Positions 22,678-34,537 of a DNA stretch of 64,000 nt are shown here, piece after piece. The notes under the pieces are model-generated. The model was given only the letters and a program-made list of their open reading frames with translations. It searched no databases and was not told the origin of the DNA. A program made the position numbers and the translations under genes. Position 1 is the first letter of the stretch, and every line of letters starts with the position of its first letter. This stretch comes from Daedaleopsis sinensis (taxonomy: Eukaryota > Basidiomycota > Agaricomycetes > Polyporales > Polyporaceae), in the NCBI GenBank assembly GCA_033807695.1, contig CM066301.1:3968001-4032000 (forward strand), in the 5' to 3' direction.

Positions 22678-24309
22678 ATGAATGGCAACCTTACGGCGAT
22701 TGCCACGGACAGTGGTTTCGTATCGACCACAAGCCCCAAAAGTCTTTTGCGCGGATATCCTGACCGCCAAACCTCCAAGCAGGCTATGGTGCGTTTCCGT
22801 GTCTACAATAATCTAGGGTGCCACAGCTAACTTCTTGTTAGCAGACTACTGCCGCGGTCTCACACTCCAAGGATACAAATCCAGACCCAGAACCAACAGT
22901 AGGAAGGCGACCTGTCCCGCACTTAAGAGACCTCAAATGTATCACGACCTTGGGTTGGTTTCTTACTCTCTCTTTCGCTTCCTTGTGAAGCCAATCAGAC
23001 ATATACTAGGCGACGGATCATGGGGTGCTGCATACCTTGTCCGAATTGATAAGAAGCGATGTCGGCGCCGCACGCCGGGACGACTAGACGGGTTGTTTGC
23101 TCTGAAATGCGTCGAGAAAAGGGCGTATAGGGACACGGAGAGGGTGCGTCTTCCTCTAACCACCATACTTTGCCTCCTCATGCTCCTCCTAGAATGACCA
23201 ACGCGAAGACCGATGGGAGGCCGCGCAAGTCAAACATATGGAGCGCCGTGCACTTTGCACTCTTCCTTGGAATCCCTTTATCACCAACCTTCTGGATGCT
23301 TATGTAGATCCTCGCAACACCTACCTTCTACTCGAGCTTGCGCCTCGCGGCTCAATCCACGACCACATCAGGGTGGCAAACGGTCCAATGTCCGCCCTAA
23401 CCTCGAAGTTCTACTTTGCGAACATCGTGTTGGGCCTCGAGTTCCTGCACTCACAAGGGCTTGTCCACAAAGACATCAAGAACGAGAATATTCTGATTGG
23501 TGCGGACGGCTACGCCATGATCGCGGACTTCGGCTTGTCGCAATACGTCAACGAGGGGACGTGGGACCGTATGGGCACCTATTACTTTATCAGTCCAGAA
23601 ATTATCGAAGGCGACTCGGACCAGTACTCGGCTGAGGCCAAGTATGCGTCCGACTGGTGGGGCGCCGCATGCTGCCTGTTCGAGATGTTGACGAGCACCA
23701 TTGTGAGTTTGCATTCGCTCCTACTCCGCAAGAGGTTGTTGATTTATTTGTGAACAGCCATTTCTACCATCAGGAGAAGCGAGGACGTGGAAGGCTCTGT
23801 CTGATGAACAACAGAAGAGGAACATTCGCTGGCCAGAGGAATTCAAGGACGAAGGCTTCAAAGAGCTCTTGGGGGCTATGCTGGATCCGCGCCTTTCCAC
23901 CCGCCTCGGTGCGAGGACAGTGGAAGGTAACAATGGATCAAGGGTCAACACAGAACTCCGAGAACATTCATGGCTAAAGACACTGTACTGGGACCGCATT
24001 GAAGCGAGAATCGAGCTTGTGTGTACCATCCATATCCCATTTTTGTTCATGTTCACGAACCAGTTACTGACGACACTACAGGCGCCAACATGGATCCCTT
24101 CGGTAGAGCAGATGTCCGATCAGTGGGATGCTTGTGTGCTCCCGCAGCAGAAGAAGGTCCCGGGACTGCCCCTCAAGCGACGACGCGCTCCCCGCTTCGA
24201 CGAATATGGCAGCCTCGTCGAAGACCGTCGGTCGAGCAAACGACGGCGCATTGTTCAGGACGATTACAGCCCGACGTCCGTGACAGGCGTAGCAGGCAGC
24301 ACGTCATAG
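22678..24309 (+). CDS. Serine/threonine protein kinase, AGC-like
   Basis: Six exons (22678-22788, 22845-22953, 23010-23143, 23193-23702, 23758-24018, 24082-24309) give 450 aa. The kinase domain spans about residues 65-360. It has the glycine loop GDGSWGAAYLV, the lysine in FALKCVEK, HKDIKNENIL (HKD replaces the common HRD), DFGLSQ, and SPEII (SPE replaces APE). The glycine loop GxGxxG, catalytic Asp, Asn and DFG are all kept, so activity is likely despite HKD and SPE. The C-terminal tail is very basic (LKRRRAPRF, SSKRRRIVQDDY), a probable bipartite nuclear signal. It resembles lineage-expanded agaricomycete AGC kinases; the pathway is unknown. Confidence 0.88.
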
Positions 24310-26250
24310 GGCATGCCCTCCGAGACTCAACACAAATTGTATCGATAGCCTCTCTCTTTTCGATTCTACCCATATCCACCCCCGCGCTCGCTGCCTGCAC
24401 AACATACTTACAGGGTCAACATCTCACACCCCTCGAGTCGCCCTTCGGCACGCCGACCCCAACGCCCTCAATCCGAGTCGTCCAGACTCGACCCCCGACC
24501 CCCGCACGCGTCTTGTTCTTGTTCTGAACCACGCTTAGCCTCGTGGCCGCATCCGTCCCGACAATAAGCACCGCCGCCACACAATAGCCACCTCCCCGCG
24601 CGGAACTGGATCTGAGCGCGAACCACGCCGCACGCGTCCGCGTGCCCTCCTGCGTCTGCCCTTGGCTTGCGCTCCCGGGCCTAAAGAGCGACGATCATCG
24701 CTGGTGCAGCAGCCTCGTGCCGGACTAAGTGCTTAAGTACTTCCACATTCAGTGCTCCCCGGGATCGCGAGACCCGAATCGCGCGGGGTTCGGGCATCGG
24801 GCATCGGCTCGGACCAATCTTGCCACTTCAGAATCAGTGAACGGTCCTCTTCCGCTCGATCGACCACGTGTGGGAGGAACAAGACGCGGCGGCTGGGACG
24901 ACAATGTGCCTGCGGGGTCTCTGTTCTGACGGTGGTGCCGGTGTACATATGCAACGCGTGCGTGCGTGCGGAACATTTGTCTAGGCCGCTGTAAAACAAT
25001 AGCGGCAGTGCCGCGAAGCGCATGGATGTACACATGCGTACTGCATCATGTACACTCTACTTATTATCCCGGACCCGATCGCCACAGTACATCTGGAATC
25101 TCGGGAGCATCTAGTCCAGGTGGTATGTATCTTCTATCGACTGTTGAAGAACTTTCGTGTGCCACAAGCTGGGGTCTCGATACTTACTTCCTCAAGCCTC
25201 GCAGCCGCTGCAGATAAACAGTCGATGCGCACGCGCACAGACGCGCACGCTCGCGTGGAATTTGAGTCAAGTCGCAAGGACAACAACGCTAGCCACAAGT
25301 GAGCGCAATCTAAGAGAGACATTCAAGGCAGTCTAGTGTTAATCTTCTTCTGCGCCGAAACACAAATGCAAGCAGCGGGACGGTACCGGTGATTACTAGC
25401 ACAGACACTAGTGCGCCTTGAAGGTACCAAGAAGGTACTTAGTGCGCACGTTCCTGCTCCCGATGCCCGATGCCCGATTCCCGAGTTCCAGCCCGTTCCG
25501 GGCCAGCAGCCACGCAGAACCAGCCAGCCACCTCCGTCATCCGACTCATAATGCATAAGTACTCGTATTGGTAACGCTTCCGCTAGTAACAGCCGAGTCA
25601 GGTCCGGGCTGGTCCGGGAATTCGAACAAGACTCGAGATCTGAATATTGAATTCTGGACGCACGTACAATGACGGCCATCGGGCGAGCAAATCTCCCTAG
25701 CCGAGACGGTCGCCCAGAAAGTCCTCCTGGCCACGACGAGTCACCCGTGACCCTCCGTGACCTCCTCCGAGTCAGACGGACCGGGTGTACGCGGTGCCAA
25801 ACACATGCATATGTACTTGGGTGCCTTGCATGCAGCCCAACTTGTCGAGCATTGCAGAAATTTGCAGTGAGTCGTATCTCAGGCCGGGCCGCGCGGTACT
25901 ACCAGACCTCCATCTAGTATAGTGTAGAATCAGTAGATCTGTGAGGACGGACTGTCGCGATCGGGTGTGACTGACGGTAGCCTTATACACGTGCACACTC
26001 GCGCACGCAGCAGAAAGACAGACAGGGACTGGGACAGACATTGACAGACAGACAGACGCACACTCGACGGTCGACGGTCGACGGTCGACTAGTCCTATCG
26101 AAACGAAAGCAGGAGAAGGGTTACACATTAGACTATATTTCTGCGTCCAGCAAGCATTCGTGCGATATGTATGGCAATGCAGTGGTTCTGGTTCTGCAGG
26201 AGAAGACGTACGGAAGACGAAGACGGGCGCCAGGCGACCTAGTAGGGCAA

Positions 26251-26346
26251 GTCCTGCTCTCCTCTGCTCTGCTCTGCTCTCATCTGCTCTCCTCTCTCCT
26301 CTCTTCTCTTCTTCTGTTCCCTTCTCTCCTCTCTCTCCTTTTCACG
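26251..26346. repeat. Polypyrimidine (CTCTG/CTCTC) tract
   Basis: About 95 bases almost purely C and T with occasional G, built from CTCTG and CTCCT units. Such tracts can form triplex or non-B DNA; here it is only noted as a simple repeat. Confidence 0.85.
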
Positions 26347-26721
26347 CTCCCCGCTCCGCTCTCCTCCCCTAGCCCTCTGGTCTCCGGGCGGCGCAGCGCC
26401 GCATTAGGACGTGCGAGGCAGCGGCGGCGTAAATAGTGGCGCCGCCCACGCGCGGAATTACGGTGACGATATGTATCTGGTCTGGTCTGGTCTGGCATTG
26501 GCATTGGCATACAAGGCCGCGTGCCGCGGGCCGTGGGGCTGGCGATGCGACAAGGCGGGGCGGCAGGTGCGTGTAGGACGAACGAGTGGCGGGCTTGGTC
26601 TATCCATCATGCAAGGCAAGGCAAGGCAAGAGCACGGGCGGGCGGGGCGTAGTTGACACAGAGGAAAGCGAACGGAACCTGCGCGGGCGGATGGGGCGGT
26701 CAGCACCAGGGCGAGGGAGGT

Positions 26722-26753
26722 AGGTAGGCAGGCAGGCAGGCAGGCAGGCAGGC
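26722..26753. repeat. (GGCA)n microsatellite
   Basis: Two GGTA units followed by about seven GGCA units, intergenic. Confidence 0.9.
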
Positions 26754-26974
26754 GGAGGCACGCACTTCTGGCGTGGGTACTCGTACAGGCATCCGGCGTT
26801 AGGATTACAATAAGATTAGGTTGGAGTTTGGGGGGCGGGAAGCGAAAGCGAAAGCGAACGCGGACGCGGACGCGAGTCGGCGGTCGGCGGTCGGCGGGTG
26901 GAGGGCATTAGATTAGGTGTTCTGGCCGGAATTGTGCACGGCGAACGGGGGCGGTCGGGTGGGAGGTAAGGGTA

Positions 26975-27008
26975 GGGGAAGGAGGGAAGGAGGGAAGGAG
27001 GGAAGGAA
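26975..27008. repeat. (GGAGGGAA)n purine microsatellite
   Basis: About four GGAGGGAA units ending 60 bases past the stop codon of the Clp1-like gene, on its 3' side. Confidence 0.85.
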
Positions 27009-27071
27009 TGAAAGAGGGAACGGGGGTCGGGGGGAGACAGTCGTGGTGGGGAATGCGTGTATGTGCAGCCT

Positions 27072-28344
27072 TCACTTGCTGCTGTTGCGGCGGTGGGTGG
27101 ACGGGCCCGCCTCGGCTGCGCGGTGGCTGATGACGGGGTCGGACGTAGAGTGCCCGAGGCGGCGCGTCGTCCGCTCCCGCCCGCGAGGGGGCGCGCGCGC
27201 GCGCGCCTTGGCCTTGGCCTTGATGATGCTCATGTCGTCCTCGTCGTCAGCGACGCACATCTCCTCGTCCGGGTCCGCGAGCGTCGCGTCGTCCTCCTCC
27301 TCGTCCTCATCCGAGTCGTAGTCGAAGTCGGAGTCGTACTCGCAGTCGCTGTCCCACTCGCTGCCGTCGAAGTGGGCGTTCTCGCGCCGCCAGTACCGGC
27401 CGAGGAAGAGTTTGAAGTCGGCGCCGATCTGGAGGTACTCGGCGTTCGCGGCGAGCCCGTTCCAGGTGAGGTCGCCGTTGTCGAGGGCCTCCTCGATGAA
27501 GGACGTCGAGCCGAAGTAGATGTAGTGGATGAGGTAGTGGAAGGACGCGGGGTCCGGGATGGGCAGGTAGACGACGGGGTGCGCGCACGTGGAGGACGGG
27601 AGGATGCACGGCACGGGCAGGGTGGACATGGAGGACTGTCTGGACAGCGACGGCTCCGGCGCGGAGTGCGAGCTCGCAGCGCCGTCGGACGGCGAGTCCG
27701 CGACGAGGTCGAACGGCGAGGCGCCGCTCAGGAGACCCCTGAGAAGGGCGGAGTGGGCGCAGAGGTAGTCCATGTGCAGCTGGGCCAGCTCTGAGCACAC
27801 GCGAGAGCGAACGAGGGAGCGAGGACATACCTTCATGACCATCCGCCGTGGACGCACCGACTTTCGGGTAGAGTTTCGGAGCGCCGGAGCGGGGCTCTCG
27901 TCCAGGCCGAAGGAGTCTGTGCTGACCTCGGAGTTGATGCCCATGTTGCGGAACGCGTCGCAGACACCGGAGGGGCCGAGCATCTTGTCGGTAGTCTCGT
28001 AGCTCAGGGGGACAACTGCAGGACGCGCACGGGCGGTGAGACGCGCACGGACGGAAGAGAGAGGAGGAAACGGTACCTATGGCGCAGTCGGAGGTCTCGG
28101 GCCTTGTCCAGTAGTAGGTGGCGAGGCGGCGGAGCTGGTCGAGGATGTACTCGAGGGGGACGTCTGCGAGTGCGGGGGGCGGGAAGGGGCGGGGCACGAA
28201 GGCGACGGGGTGCATTGGACGGCGGGGCGCCAAAGAAGAGGGCAGGGAGAGCGGAGGAGGGGGGCGGGCAAAGGAGGGAATGGAAGGAGGAGCGGAAAGG
28301 CTTATAGGAGCGGGCGCGGATGGGTTATTGTCTTCCGGAGACAT
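27072..28344 (-). CDS. Clp1-like (clampless1) sexual-development regulator
   Basis: In Coprinopsis cinerea and Ustilago maydis, Clp1 acts downstream of the mating-type homeodomain proteins and is needed for clamp-type development. Exons 28344-28077, 28015-27831 and 27779-27072 give 386 aa. Recognised segments: PPALADVPLEYILDQLRRLA, YYWTRPETSDCAIVVPL, VMKLHMDYLCAHSALLRGLL with SGASPFDL, ILPSSTCAHPVVYLPIPDP, FHYLIHYIYFGSTSFIEEAL and NAEYLQIGADFKLFLGRYW. The middle resembles a BTB-type fold. The C-terminus adds an acidic stretch (DSDEDEEEDDATL) and a basic tail (RARAPPRGRERTTRR), a likely nuclear signal. The N-terminus is proline-rich. The second intron is 48 nt and in frame, so retention would add 16 residues. 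Confidence 0.82.
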
Positions 28345-31300
28345 GGTCAGGCAAGGCAGGAGGGCTCCACGAGATTAGGCTGGGGCTAGCAGGCGATCGC
28401 TGCTCAATTGTTTTCACTGCGCCCAAGGACAGCAGGAGCAAATGCGGAAAGTAGTTGTAGTGGCGAAGAAAAGGGAAGAACGAAGAAAACAGGGCGAGAC
28501 GGGCGAGTATACGCCTCCTATCGTGATTTATACACGGTACTAGCCGTCCCTCGCAACCACGGTGTGAGCCACCACCAGTCTTCCAACTCTCTCTGCGCGC
28601 GATCCCCCCGGTTCGCACTCCGCCAACTCCCGCCCTCCGCGCCTCTCCCCGCGTTGCCTTGTCTTCCGGGCCTTATTGTCTTTCGTCCTCGCCCGCCTCC
28701 TCCGCGTGCCGTCCGTGCTGCCCCTCGCCTGCAACCGTCAGTTATGCTATCCCCGGCCCATCACGATCTCCTGACCACCATCTAAGGCTCCCACAAGAAC
28801 TGCAGATCGGCCACCCGCTCTTCTGCTAACAGTCATGCGCGCGTGCCGGCCATGCCGTCACATCTCCTGTCTAGCCGCGCATTCCAACAGATGGATCGCC
28901 CACTTGGATCAGGGCATCCGGGTCCGACGCGTCTGATCTCGCAGCGGCAGATAGCCTCGTGCCTTTAGTGATCTTGACTTATGATCAGGTATTAGTATTA
29001 GTGTATTTCCTCACAGTCATTTCGGTTCTCCAGTGCGCTACAGCCTCGAGCGATCGGCTGGTGGCGTTGTTTCCAAGAATCAAGATCGTGATTCGTGCGC
29101 GATACAAGACCCATCCGCAGTATCCTCAGCAGTGCTGTGGCTGCGATGACGATGGTCATGTTGCAAACAGTAGTCGGACAGGACCTAGAGAATATTCCTA
29201 GTAGATTCGACCGACCGAAACATACCGTAGCGACACGTCCCGAATCGTTGTAGCAGGGCGAAGATGCCGTTGAAGCCTAAGGACAGACTAGAACGCTCAG
29301 TGTTCGGGCTTGGGACACATCCGGACGCACTCACGTAACACCCTCTTACCCCACTGACTCTGAGTACGCAGCTATCACCAATCCGTATTGTCCTTTGTCC
29401 TCGCCGCGTTGGCGAACGTCCGTGCGCGCGCACGAGTCGGGATGATCCGTCTGCCCGAGCAATGTCGGCGGTCGCGCGCGCACAAAGGGAGCGACAGGAA
29501 AGGCAGGCCGGCCCAGCACCAGTCTGACAGCGTTCGTCGAGGACGGTGAGAAGAACCCAGCGCAGCGGAGAGTGCCTTCTTCCCGTCTTCCCAACAGCCG
29601 GACATTGGGACAATCGCCGTGATGGAAGCAGCCGTGCGTATACCGTATAGTCACCGACTGTATCCCAGATCACGATGCGCGTCCACACACCGACTCCTGA
29701 CTCCCGCGCCGGCCGCGTGTGAAGCGACATAGGTATCTGTGGCGGCCAGGCCAGGCTGTACTTGCGCGGAGAAGTCAGTGGACGAGTCCGAGTCATGCTC
29801 TCGACGTGCGGTGCACCACATACTGACTCACTCGCAATAGGGCCCTAGGCGACAGGGCAGCCATCACGTACGCTGACAGCGCGCCCACGCAGGCTTCGTG
29901 ATCATCTCTGTCCTTGGTACCTGCATAAAGGAAAGAGCGGGCGTGAGTGGCAGTTTGCGTCATGCGAGCGGTCTCGAAGGGAAAGACTTGCCCTGCTCTG
30001 CCACGCCCATCTCCGGCGCCCGTCGCGTACGGAAGACAATAGAGGCCAACCTTCGCGGGATCAAGATGTCGCTAGGCGGCAGTCCGCGCACCCTGCACAG
30101 TCACTGTCAGTACAGTGCCTATAGCAATGGTATCATCGTCCACTGCTTCTCCGGAGGTGTTCCGACCGCCGGCTTGCGCCGCCCTGAGAGCAGGTGCGAA
30201 CCGTGTCGCCTCTATCTCTCGGCTGAGAGCACAAAGAACTCGCCCTAGGTCCGTTCATCATTCTAGAGATTGGATATTCGTGCACGGTGTCGTGCCTGCG
30301 CGGCCCGCAGTCCTACTCCCAGGCCAGGGGTCTGTGTCGCCCACGTCCGAGGCGACGCATGGACGTGTCACGGTCGGCCGGATATGGCACCTAAACGTTA
30401 ACAGGCGCAGGTGTGGTTGAGACTTGCCGCTTGCGATTGAGGGTGGCACCTCTGCGGCGGGGGTCCGTTCCTCAGTCCTGCGCATGCCACTGCCACTGCC
30501 ACTGGGTGATAGACACTGGACAGTGGAAGGCGTGCGACGCTGCGGCACGGCGATGTGCTGCATGCGGGAGCCAAGGATCGCGGCGTGCGATGCATTCGCC
30601 GCCGCACTACGACAGCAGAGGAAGACAACCTGGAGTCGTGAGCGTTCAGTGGAGGAGATCACGTACGAGCGGGCGTAGACATACCTTTCGTGTGCACACA
30701 GTCACACTCACACTGGCAGCGGCACGTACACTCGGAGTGCGCGCCGCTGAGAGTCCGCCGCCGACCGCACTTCCGTTTGTGCAGCTGCGCTCTTCACGCG
30801 TCGCCATCGTTCCTGTGGCAGACGCGTACGTGAGACAGTGAGAGGTCATAACCGAGGGCGGTCTCATGAGTGATAGCAGACGTTCTACTCACCACGTTCA
30901 CCGCGATTCACCGGCACCGCTCACACTGGCAGTACCCAGGCCTGGAGCTGCGGTAAGACAGCTCAGCGCGTGTAGCAGCCGCTGGCCCGTTAGTAGTTAC
31001 AAATCATACAGCTTTCCTGGCTAGGTGTCTGCCCTTGCAATTGTCCGCCGCAAGACCGTCGCGGCACGGTCTGACAGTGACGGCTGCAGAAGGCGCGACC
31101 TTCGAATTCGTGGCTGGCCGTCTCCAACTCCAAGGTCCCGGTGAGCTACGGTTCTGCTCGAGAGACGCACCTCGCCTCCCACCCGTGACAACTCTCTTTG
31201 CGAAGGTCTCAGGAGAAAACAAGAGCATGTTCGCAGCGGCGTTGAGGCGAGTGACACTGTTGTACCCAGGTTGTACCTTGTAAGAAGCAGTGGCAACCAC

Positions 31301-31468
31301 TCGAGTGGCTGCTGGTTTGGTACAGAGGAGCGTCTAGCGCCCAACCGCGTATTCGTGCGCGATTCTCCTTCGAGTACTTGCTTGTTCTCCAGTGCCACCA
31401 CCCTCACTTCGCAGTCCATGTAACATCTGTCGCGCCCCCGCCACCAGCATCGACGAACCACACGATCA
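28345..31468. other. Long intergenic region upstream of the Clp1-like gene
   Basis: About 3.1 kb between the start of the Clp1-like gene and DAD3. Open frames are short, overlap on both strands and match nothing I know. It is the natural place for a large, regulated promoter. A TGCCAC direct repeat (three units) lies near 30484-30504. I looked for the homeodomain-type motif GATG-N9-ACA by eye near 28345-28900 and found no convincing copy. Confidence 0.5.
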
Positions 31469-31956
31469 ATGTCCACCGCGCCGCCCAGCAACCCCGTCTT
31501 CGACGCGAACCCGTACGAAGGGCACCCGAACCTCTCCGAGCTCGAGGCCGAGGTGCTGTGGCAGTACGCCAAACTGGCCCAGAACATGAAAGAGGTGCGC
31601 GGTGCCCCCCTCCCTTCCCCTCCCCTCCGCCGTCTCCGTCTCCGTCTCGCGCGCTGGTGCTCAAGCGATGTCGCGACGGGTGCAGCTGATCGCGGAGACG
31701 CGCCGGGTGAGCGAGGCCCCGGACGAGCAGCTCCTGAAGCAGCTGCGCGCGTTGGAGGTGAAGATGGGCCTGGTCCTGACCCTGGTGCGTCCCTCCCCCT
31801 GCCCCTGCTCCTCGCGCGCCCCGGACGCGTTCAAGCGGCCCGCCTGTTTTGTGTGCGCAGTTCAAGGCGTCGGTGTGGGCCGTCATCAACGAGCAGCCGG
31901 TCGCAGACATGTCGAGCGCGTATGCGGACACCACGGAGGACACGATCACACAATGA
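31469..31956 (+). CDS. DAD3: DASH complex subunit Dad3
   Basis: Subunit of the DASH/Dam1 ring that couples kinetochores to microtubules. Exons 31469-31594, 31686-31784 and 31861-31956 give 106 aa. The diagnostic N-terminus is intact: NPYEGHPNLSELEAEVLWQY then AKLAQNMKELIAETRRVSE. The rest is helical (LLKQLRALEVKMGLVLTLFK). The ORF extends past the first intron in another frame, but only the spliced form gives the conserved sequence. It ends 118 bp from the ARPC1 stop, tail-to-tail. Confidence 0.95.
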
Positions 31957-32074
31957 GCCTGTGTACACGGTTGCTTTCCAAGAAGTGGCACGGAGGAAGG
32001 AGGAAGGAGAGGAAGATCAGGCGATCGCGACGTCGCATTGCTACTGTTACTGTACATATGTTGTATCGATACCA

Positions 32075-33578
32075 TCACCGCACCTGCATCCTACCCATCT
32101 TCCCCGCCAGCCCCGCAGCGGCGACAGACGTCACGGCGTTCGCGTCCCAGATGACGAGCTTCCCGTCCACCCCAGACGTGCTGACCTTCGTGACGTTGCC
32201 CGGCACGCCCTCGTACGGCCGCACGCTCGTGATCGTGTTCTGGTGCACGGTGAACAGCTCCGACTCCGTCGACGACGACGCGGTGGGCGAGCCGGGCACG
32301 TTGGAGATCCCGCGCTCCGCGGCGTTGCGGAAGGTGTTGAAGGCCGAGCTGTTGAGCCGTCCGACGGGAGACGCTCCGAAACCAGAGCGTGCACCCCCCG
32401 ATGATTTGTTCGCCTGCGGATCGTCGAGGCTGCCGGCTAGCTCCCAGCCGCCTGTGTTGCCCGCGAACACGAGGGGCTGGCAGTCGTGACCCGCTGCGAC
32501 CAATGATTCTTCCGTGGTCCAGGTGAGAGTGACCATGGGCAAGATAGACAGCTTGATCGTGTAGATGGCGGGCCCACCGGGATACACGATGCTAACAGAG
32601 CTGTCGTGGCCTTGACGGGAACATGAGCACGTACATCACAACGGAGCATCGATCACTTACCAGCGAACGCAAGAACGTCTCCGGATGGCGAGAATGCCAC
32701 ACTGTGAACCCATCCGCCGGAGGGACTGGCGTACTCGCCACAGATCGTGTTGAACGGGAGCTTTTCACCCCATACAGACGGAGCAGGCCTGGTAGAGAGC
32801 TAAAGAGGTGCTCGATCCTCACGATTAGATTGTACGCACCTCTTGTCCACATCCTTGATATACGCAGAGAACACGCGCGCCTTCATGTCCGCACTGCCAG
32901 CAGCCAGCAGGACGTTGTTCGGGTGCCAGTCGACGGACAGCACGGTCGAGCGGATAGGCTTCTTGAGCAGCCGGGACACCCACCAATCGCCCTCGGGGTC
33001 AAAGGAACAGATGGCGATCGCACTTGGGGGTCATGAACGACCGTCCCTCCCACAACGAACGGGCGGACGTACCGAGCACCGCTTGCAACGGCAAACTTGT
33101 CTTCGTTGGGGCTCCAGCGGACGAACGTCGCAGCACGGTTGATACGGAGGAGCACTAGAGTCGGCTTCCAGACCATATGGCCGGTTTGCGGGTCCGGGGT
33201 CTGCTGCCAGACATACGCGTTCCTGTCTTGTGCGGAGGTTACGATGCGGTTGGAGCGCGGGGCCCAGTCGATAGACGTGATGGGCTTGTCGTGCTACAGA
33301 TGATTTGCGATGTAAGTGTATGGCTTGGATGAGGATGCCTCTCGGAACGGGCTCCGCGCACCTCGGTGAGGGTGTCGATATGGCTCCAGTCGCTTCCTTG
33401 GCGAGCATAGATGCGGACTTCGTTCGAGTTCAAGCTCACGGCAACCTCTGAGGATATGTTCGCAATCGATTCAGAGCGCGGCGACGAAGGGAGTCGACAT
33501 ACGGGTACGGTCCGCGTTGAACGCATGGCAGATGATTGGGCTTTGCTGGCTGAGAGAGAACACCTCAGGAGGAGCCAT
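32075..33578 (-). CDS. ARC40: Arp2/3 complex subunit 1 (p40/ARPC1)
   Basis: WD40 subunit of the actin-nucleating Arp2/3 complex. Six exons (33578-33503, 33447-33362, 33293-33073, 33022-32840, 32788-32661, 32610-32075) give 409 aa. Landmarks: [109 protein letters not shown] and the insert before [13 protein letters not shown]. The last repeat ends VDGKLVIWD. The start ([12 protein letters not shown]) is the only in-frame ATG before the first intron. Length and order match the family. Confidence 0.96.
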
Positions 33579-34537
33579 TCTGTGGTCTTGTCGAGGAGAG
33601 GTGCGCAGAGGACTCTGGACAGTCTACTCTGCAGAGTCGGTGATCAGAGTCGTAAGTAGAGTAAGTACGTCGATTGGTCTGCTTTCTATTCCGGGCGGTT
33701 AACCGTGTGTGCGCCCGATCTGAGTTTGTCAGCATCCTTTTGATCTCCGACTACGCGTCAAGATCTATACATGACGACACGCGTCGCCAGCGCCTCCGCC
33801 TTCGAATGTCTTCTTCCCCGCGATACACTACGTATGTTCGTATAGTGGGAACTCATCTCGTAATGCTGCGGCGACACCTCTTGGTCCCCCTCAGACTACG
33901 TGCTCTCTTCCGATGAAGGACGCAAACTATGTATGCAGCACGATCCATATTAATTCCCTTGCATGAACGTAGACGTGACCGCACGCCTCTATAACCTCAC
34001 TCCGGGCGAACCGCCAAATGCGCCCGGAGACCTGAGAAGCCCGCATGAGACCTAAGGCCTAAGGCCTAAGGCCTAAACCTTGCTGCCACTAGCTCACCAC
34101 TCTTGCGCTCCGTGGTACTGGTACTCGGACTCGTGTGAGAGGTGCGGCACCACGGTTGACACTCTGCGTTCACAGGGAATCATCCAGCTCTATGTATGCT
34201 ATCGGCAAGGATAGCTGGGGGGGCATACTCTGAATCACGTCAAGCAACCTCCATTCCCCTTGTCAAAGTTCGCAATCGAAGATACTGTATTCCCCGACAA
34301 AGAGCTTCTGACCGTTGTTTAGTCCAAGTGAAGACGCCCCGACGGGGGGCGGCTCTGGCCAAAACAGCTTATGGGTAGCCTCTCAACTCTCACGAGGTTC
34401 CGATGATAGCTCCTTTTGTCGCCCTGCAAGACATACTGTGAAACCAGCTGACCACGTCGCTCAGCTCAAAACCCCCGCCGTGGGTGAACCCGCACGACCT
34501 ACCCGGGCATCCTAAAGTGAGCGCACCGACATACGGA
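33579..34537. other. Divergent intergenic region, ARPC1 / MFS copy 2
   Basis: About 960 bp holding two promoters. A short CCTAAGG tandem is listed separately. No gene recognised. Confidence 0.6.
34051..34077. repeat. CCTAAGG 7-mer tandem
   Basis: Three perfect CCTAAGG units and a partial fourth (CCTAAA). Similar to but not the telomere unit CCCTAA. Confidence 0.8.

Larger units (their letters stand above)
24310..27071. other. Gene-poor region of 2.8 kb with simple repeats
   Basis: No open frame here has a family resemblance or splice-consistent extension. The right third is unusually rich in simple sequence: GACA-type units near 26020-26050, a long pyrimidine tract, GGCA and GGAGGGAA microsatellites (listed separately), and a GTCTG run near 26478. 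It lies just downstream (3') of the Clp1-like gene. Confidence 0.6.

Noticed and set aside
27057..27794. 245-codon plus-strand frame over the Clp1-like gene
   Set aside because: Shadow of a GC-rich coding region; only the minus strand gives the Clp1-like motifs.
29185..29796. 203-codon minus-strand frame upstream of the Clp1-like gene
   Set aside because: No family resemblance, low-complexity Arg/Ser composition, overlapping frames on the other strand; judged non-coding.
34051..34077. Telomere-like repeat
   Set aside because: The unit is CCTAAGG (7 nt), not CCCTAA, and only about four units are present inside a gene-dense region; not an interstitial telomere.
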